From the NCBI GenBank assembly GCA_015499985.1, contig JAAAUF010000656.1:1-23697 (forward strand): 23,697 nt of DNA, read 5' to 3'. This stretch comes from Haplosporangium gracile (lineage: Eukaryota; Mortierellomycota; Mortierellomycetes; Mortierellales; Mortierellaceae). Positions within the stretch are counted from its first letter, which is position 1, and every line of letters begins with the position of its first letter. The translations under genes were made by a program, and so were the position numbers. This document shows, piece by piece, positions 20,427 through 23,697 of the stretch. The notes under the pieces were generated by a model. It saw only the letters and a list, made by a program, of their open reading frames with translations, had not been told where the DNA came from and did no database searches.

Positions 20427-22094
20427 ATGAACATAGAACGGATAAACCCGCTCAATCTGCCCGAGATCATCATGACCGTCGGCCGCTGCATCCCGCTCTG
20501 GAAACACAGCGACAACCTTGGTTTCTACGATTTCAACCCAAAAAGCCTCCTCTCCTTCACTCTCGTCAACAAGACCTGGCGTTCGGCACTCTTACCAGTC
20601 ATTTGGTATGTCTACAACGGCTTTGTGATGCGCCATGTACCCAAGGACATCATCCTCAAGTACTCTGTTCACTTCCGTTTGTTTTTCGGAGATCGTTCGT
20701 TCCCGGGACAGGTTCTGTCGAAAAATATCAAGTCGTTGGTGATCTCTTGGTGGGATAAGGGCTTGTTGGAGCTTGTGGAGGAGAATGCAGAGTCGTTGGA
20801 GTATTTGTCTTGGAAGGGCGCCAATTCTACTGGAGTTGGAGTTGGGTGGCCAAGTCCGGATTATGAGTTGTTGATGAGGATGGCGCCGACGCTTAAGGAA
20901 TTCCATCTGTCACATTGGACGCTTTCTGGACAAGAAGTTGCGCGGTTTTTGGGCGCTTGCAAACGGCTGCATCGACTTGATCTGGCCGCCATCGATTGGA
21001 TCGATCCCGTCCCCGAATGTGATTTCACCACCCCCGCCTCCTACTGTCGCCCAGTATTGTCAGACATCGCTGGCCAAGGTCTGACAGACCTGAATTTGGA
21101 CATCAGCACGCCCAAAGAAGACGCCTTTGTCGACCTTCTCCGGTACAGCTGCCCCGAGCTAGAACGATTCACGCTCTACTCCGAATCTGCTGCGGACCCG
21201 CGTCGTCTGACCCCCATCCTCCGAGCCTGTTGCCGTAAACTGGTTGGACTCGACTATGTGACCCGGTTCTCTTCCTCGCTCGACAGAAGGGATTACCTCT
21301 CCGACAGCGAGTACGCAGATCTGGTCCTGGCTCTTTCGGACAATGTCCGGCAGATCAAGTTGGATATCCCTTGGTTGGACGCTCAGTTAACACGGGCGAT
21401 CGTGCTGCGGCCTTTGACGCTGCATTCGCTCAATTTAAGGTTTTACGAACGCAGAATGACACCACTCGGTCCTTCCTCCTCCTCCTCGTCCTTCCTCACT
21501 CCTGCATCTGCCTCTATCTCTACCTCATTGTCGATCAGGGATGCAGAAAACCTGGGCCAGATCATCCTCCAGCATTGCATCCACCTGCACGAGCTATCTC
21601 TCTTCTTCAGCCCGCACTCTATGGGCCCTGAAGAAACTCTCAAGCTTGTCGAGAAACCTTGGGCTTGTCTTGATCTCCAATCCTTGGTCCTCGCCGACGT
21701 CAGTATCGGACTAACTATCAGTACCACCGCCCCTCACATCTGGCAAGGAGGTATCGACGAAACGGCTATCCTTCCATCCTCCTCTTCTCTTAATCTTTCC
21801 TCTCCCGGTTCTTCATCCTTGATCACTCCACAATTTCCGCAAGGGCCTGGACTGCAACCCTACCACTGGCAACTCTCAGCAGCAGCCATGGCTCCAAATT
21901 CAGCCACGACCGCGATTACAACGATCACACCAAGTAATAACAGTCAAGATGCCCAGATGCGGTATGGATCCTTGGCCAAACAGCAGTTGTTTGAACAGAT
22001 TCGCAGACTGCCCAAGTTGACGCTCCTGAGTCTGAACCATGTCGCCTACTCCTTGGACGGCGGCCTTTCCTCCACTCATCCTTCTTCTCGATGA
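20427..22094 (+). CDS. F-box/LRR-like protein
   Basis: A single exon of 555 residues. The N-terminus carries an F-box-like motif: LNLPEIIMTVGRCI near residue 8 and LLSFTLVNKTWRSALLPVIW at about 45-64. This is the usual Skp1-binding helix pair, with the W near its end. The rest is a series of leucine-rich, irregular LRR-like units (e.g. LSKNIKSLVISWW, APTLKEFHLSHWTLSGQE, CKRLHRLDLAAIDWI, CPELERFTLYS, LHSLNLRFYER, LQSLVLADVS, LPKLTLLSLNHVAYSLDGG). Such proteins act as substrate receptors of SCF ubiquitin ligases and form very large, mostly uncharacterised families in Mortierella-type fungi. Two Ser/Thr-rich inserts, around residues 352-372 and near 455-470, interrupt the repeats. The ATG at 20427 is the first in the frame; no earlier Met exists. 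The target is unknown. Codon use is less biased than in transketolase, suggesting modest expression. Confidence 0.85.
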   Translation: MNIERINPLNLPEIIMTVGRCIPLWKHSDNLGFYDFNPKSLLSFTLVNKTWRSALLPVIWYVYNGFVMRHVPKDIILKYSVHFRLFFGDRSFPGQVLSKNIKSLVISWWDKGLLELVEENAESLEYLSWKGANSTGVGVGWPSPDYELLMRMAPTLKEFHLSHWTLSGQEVARFLGACKRLHRLDLAAIDWIDPVPECDFTTPASYCRPVLSDIAGQGLTDLNLDISTPKEDAFVDLLRYSCPELERFTLYSESAADPRRLTPILRACCRKLVGLDYVTRFSSSLDRRDYLSDSEYADLVLALSDNVRQIKLDIPWLDAQLTRAIVLRPLTLHSLNLRFYERRMTPLGPSSSSSSFLTPASASISTSLSIRDAENLGQIILQHCIHLHELSLFFSPHSMGPEETLKLVEKPWACLDLQSLVLADVSIGLTISTTAPHIWQGGIDETAILPSSSSLNLSSPGSSSLITPQFPQGPGLQPYHWQLSAAAMAPNSATTAITTITPSNNSQDAQMRYGSLAKQQLFEQIRRLPKLTLLSLNHVAYSLDGGLSSTHPSSR

Positions 22095-22210
22095 CCCGAT
22101 AGCTATAGAAGTACTTCCTTCTTCTTCCTTCCTTCCTATTTTGCTCCCCTCTCTTTCTTCTTTCATTCTTTTTTCCTTTTTTTTTTTCTTTCTTCCTTAA
22201 TCTTTGTTAC

Positions 22211-22216
22211 AATAAA
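22211..22216 (+). terminator. Poly(A) signal of the F-box gene
   Basis: AATAAA about 117 bp past the stop codon, downstream of a pyrimidine-rich 3' UTR and followed by A-rich sequence. Confidence 0.6.
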
Positions 22217-22719
22217 CATGAAAACATAGAAGAAAATATAATTGCGCATGTAGGACTATTTGTTACTAATGATGTCAGTGCACCCTTTTATTTTGCTTGG
22301 CCGATTTTTGGCGGCAATCATCGTCCAGGAACACAAAAAGAATGATTCGAGGTTTAAATATAGATGATAACAAGTTTCGACTACCATTACACACACAGCT
22401 TTCAAGAAAACGAGATAAAAAAAAAAAAGAGAGCGGAGGTATTGCACAACCTGAACAAAATATATCGCATCTGGCATTCTTGGCAGCCAAAATTCTGGAC
22501 CCTTTTTTTTTTTTTCTTCGGACATTTCAAAAAATAAATAAACGCGGCGTCCATGAAAGTTAATGAGCACCGACAAAAAATAATTTTTACAGGGAGTTGT
22601 CATCGACTGTCACTTGTATCCGATCGATAGTACCAGCTAGAGAATCTTACATATCCCTGGCTGCGCTGCCTTACAAGGATAAAAACATACATCTAGATCG
22701 AAGTAATGATAAACGGTCT

Positions 22720-22725
22720 TTTATT
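22720..22725 (-). terminator. Poly(A) signal of TVP23
   Basis: AATAAA on the minus strand, 109 bp past the TVP23 stop. It is the nearest match on that strand. Confidence 0.5.
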
Positions 22726-22833
22726 CTCCAGCTTTAGAAGGTGAGCGTGTCCAGTATGCGCATCGAGAACCGCCGATAGGTAAGAGGAGGTATTTACTCC
22801 CGCACCCCTTTGATATCCCGACAGCTCCCTCCT

Positions 22834-23593
22834 TTAGAACATGGAGCCAGCCATGCGGGTGATGCCCCTACTCATCAACCCGCCCATAAGACCCCCAGCA
22901 CCAGAACCACCCAACATATTGGATGCGAATCCCGAAGCCCATTTCTGTTTGGCATCCTTGTCGCACTGAGTGTATCCGATCACGTTAGCCATGTTCAACG
23001 CCAATGCGACAGCTACAATGACAAGCCACGTCAGCTTGAAAGTCAGGATGCAAAGGATTCCGAACACGGTCCAGATCGCGGGCGCAACGTAGAGGCCTGT
23101 CCAGAAGAGACGAGAGTCCACAGGGTTGAGAGGTCTGCTTGGCTATTTGAGGAATGGCGTGAAGTGATAAGATGGAGGTGTTGGTTTGAGGAAAATAGCA
23201 TTTGCGATCCTGTAAAAATAGGGGAGTGGGCTGAGCGGACAACATTCTTGTTCCACACTTGTCCATTCGTTTCTCTCCTTGGCAAAAACAAATCCACAAC
23301 GCACGCACACACACACACACCCACACACACACACAGAAAAAAAAACACAAAAACGTACGTCGCGGGACTCAAAGAGCCAGGTAGTAGAGCCATCCTCCTT
23401 GTTCTCGCTCCACCATCGCAGACCGACCAAGAGCCGCCCGGAGACATTCTTGACGGTCCAAAAGTCAAAGACGAGCAACAGCACGCAGAGGACAAAGATC
23501 AGGACAAAGTTGTCTGTGAACCAGGTTCCGAAAAAGTAGGTGCAGATTGCCCCAACGCGGAAGAGGAAGTGGAAGATCAGGCACACCGGGTGG
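22834..23593 (-). CDS. TVP23: TVP23 Golgi membrane protein, 3' part
   Basis: Two exons are present, 23593-23359 and 23142-22834, joined across an intron at 23358-23143 (GTACGT...TAG). They encode about 180 residues ending at TAA. The start lies beyond the window: exon 23593 begins in phase 2 after an acceptor TAG, and no usable ATG follows in the remaining 104 bp. Tvp23/FAM18 is a four-helix protein of late Golgi vesicles with a role in membrane trafficking. Diagnostic blocks are HPVCLIFHFLFRVGA, FTDNFVLIFVLCVLLLVFDFW, VKNVSGRLLVGLRWW, TWLFESRD joined to PSRPLNPVDSRLFW, LALNMANVIGYTQCDKDAK and a Gly/Met-rich tail (GGLMGGLMSRG). The splice junction restores the family's conserved ESRD-P-NPVDS stretch, which supports the chosen boundaries. 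The intron carries a CA microsatellite. Confidence 0.92.
23301..23335. repeat. (CA)n microsatellite in the TVP23 intron
   Basis: An imperfect CA repeat of about 35 bp, read as GT on the TVP23 sense strand, followed by an A run. It lies just inside the donor end of the intron. Confidence 0.9.
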
Positions 23594-23638
23594 CTAGATT
23601 GAACATTATGAAGGGGGTAAGATATGGTTGAATGAGCT

Positions 23639-23697
23639 GTGAGTGAGTGAGTGAGAACGACAATGATGGAGGATATTAAAAAAAAAAAAAAAAAAAA
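23639..23697. repeat. GTGA repeat and terminal A18 run
   Basis: A short GTGA/GAGT repeat (about 23639-23656) followed by an 18-base A homopolymer that reaches the edge of the window. On the minus strand this lies within the presumed first intron or leader of TVP23. A homopolymer at the very end is a typical place for an assembly break. Confidence 0.85.

Larger units (their letters stand above)
22095..22833. other. Convergent intergenic region
   Basis: 739 bp between the 3' ends of the F-box gene (+) and TVP23 (-). It contains a long T/C-rich stretch just after the F-box stop, poly(A) signals for both genes, and A and T homopolymers near 22418 and 22504. No credible gene on either strand. Confidence 0.65.

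Noticed and set aside
22810..23631. 273-codon plus-strand frame
   Set aside because: Antisense to both TVP23 exons and reads through the CA repeat in the intron. The TVP23 motifs on the other strand are decisive.

Overview
The window looks like ordinary nuclear chromosome from an early-diverging filamentous fungus, most likely Mortierellomycotina or a related Mucoromycota (inference). Evidence: compact genes on both strands split by GT-AG introns of about 100-280 bp, AATAAA poly(A) signals, many (CT)n, (CA)n and A/T tracts, and fungal families (Sul1-type sulfate permease, Atp11, Coa1, Tvp23, a fungal F-box/LRR-like protein). No bacterial operon, phage, CRISPR array or intact transposon is visible.

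Layout. About 550-2170 (-) holds a decayed monocarboxylate-transporter-like MFS pseudogene with several stops and frameshifts. A gene-free stretch follows (2171-4210). 4211-5781 (+) is a three-exon mitochondrial carrier, convergent with 6090-8895 (-), a three-exon SulP sulfate permease with a STAS domain. A 2.8 kb intergenic region rich in simple repeats separates the permease from 11719-15173 (+), a seven-exon transketolase. The transketolase is convergent, at 169 bp, with 15343-16684 (-), a four-exon ATP11 F1-ATPase assembly factor. Upstream of that, on the same strand, 17004-17672 (-) is a single-exon COA1 cytochrome oxidase assembly factor. A 2.75 kb gene-poor stretch precedes 20427-22094 (+), an F-box/LRR-like protein. 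The window ends inside 22834-23593 (-), the last two exons of a TVP23 Golgi membrane protein, followed by an A18 run at the right edge.

How the genes relate. Most are housekeeping: sulfate uptake, the non-oxidative pentose phosphate pathway, respiratory-complex assembly and Golgi trafficking. Three of the seven intact or partial genes are mitochondrial (carrier, Atp11, Coa1), and two of these are neighbouring assembly factors. The carrier has SAM-carrier-like signatures and lies tail to tail with a sulfate permease, a possible sulfur link that is only an inference.

I did not find a convincing undescribed system. The items most worth a second look are the multiply broken transporter with a lost splice acceptor, a C/D snoRNA-like motif pair in an unusually long transketolase intron, a complementary GA/CT tract pair, the Atp11-Coa1 neighbourhood, and a gene-free 2.7 kb stretch with a good TATA box.
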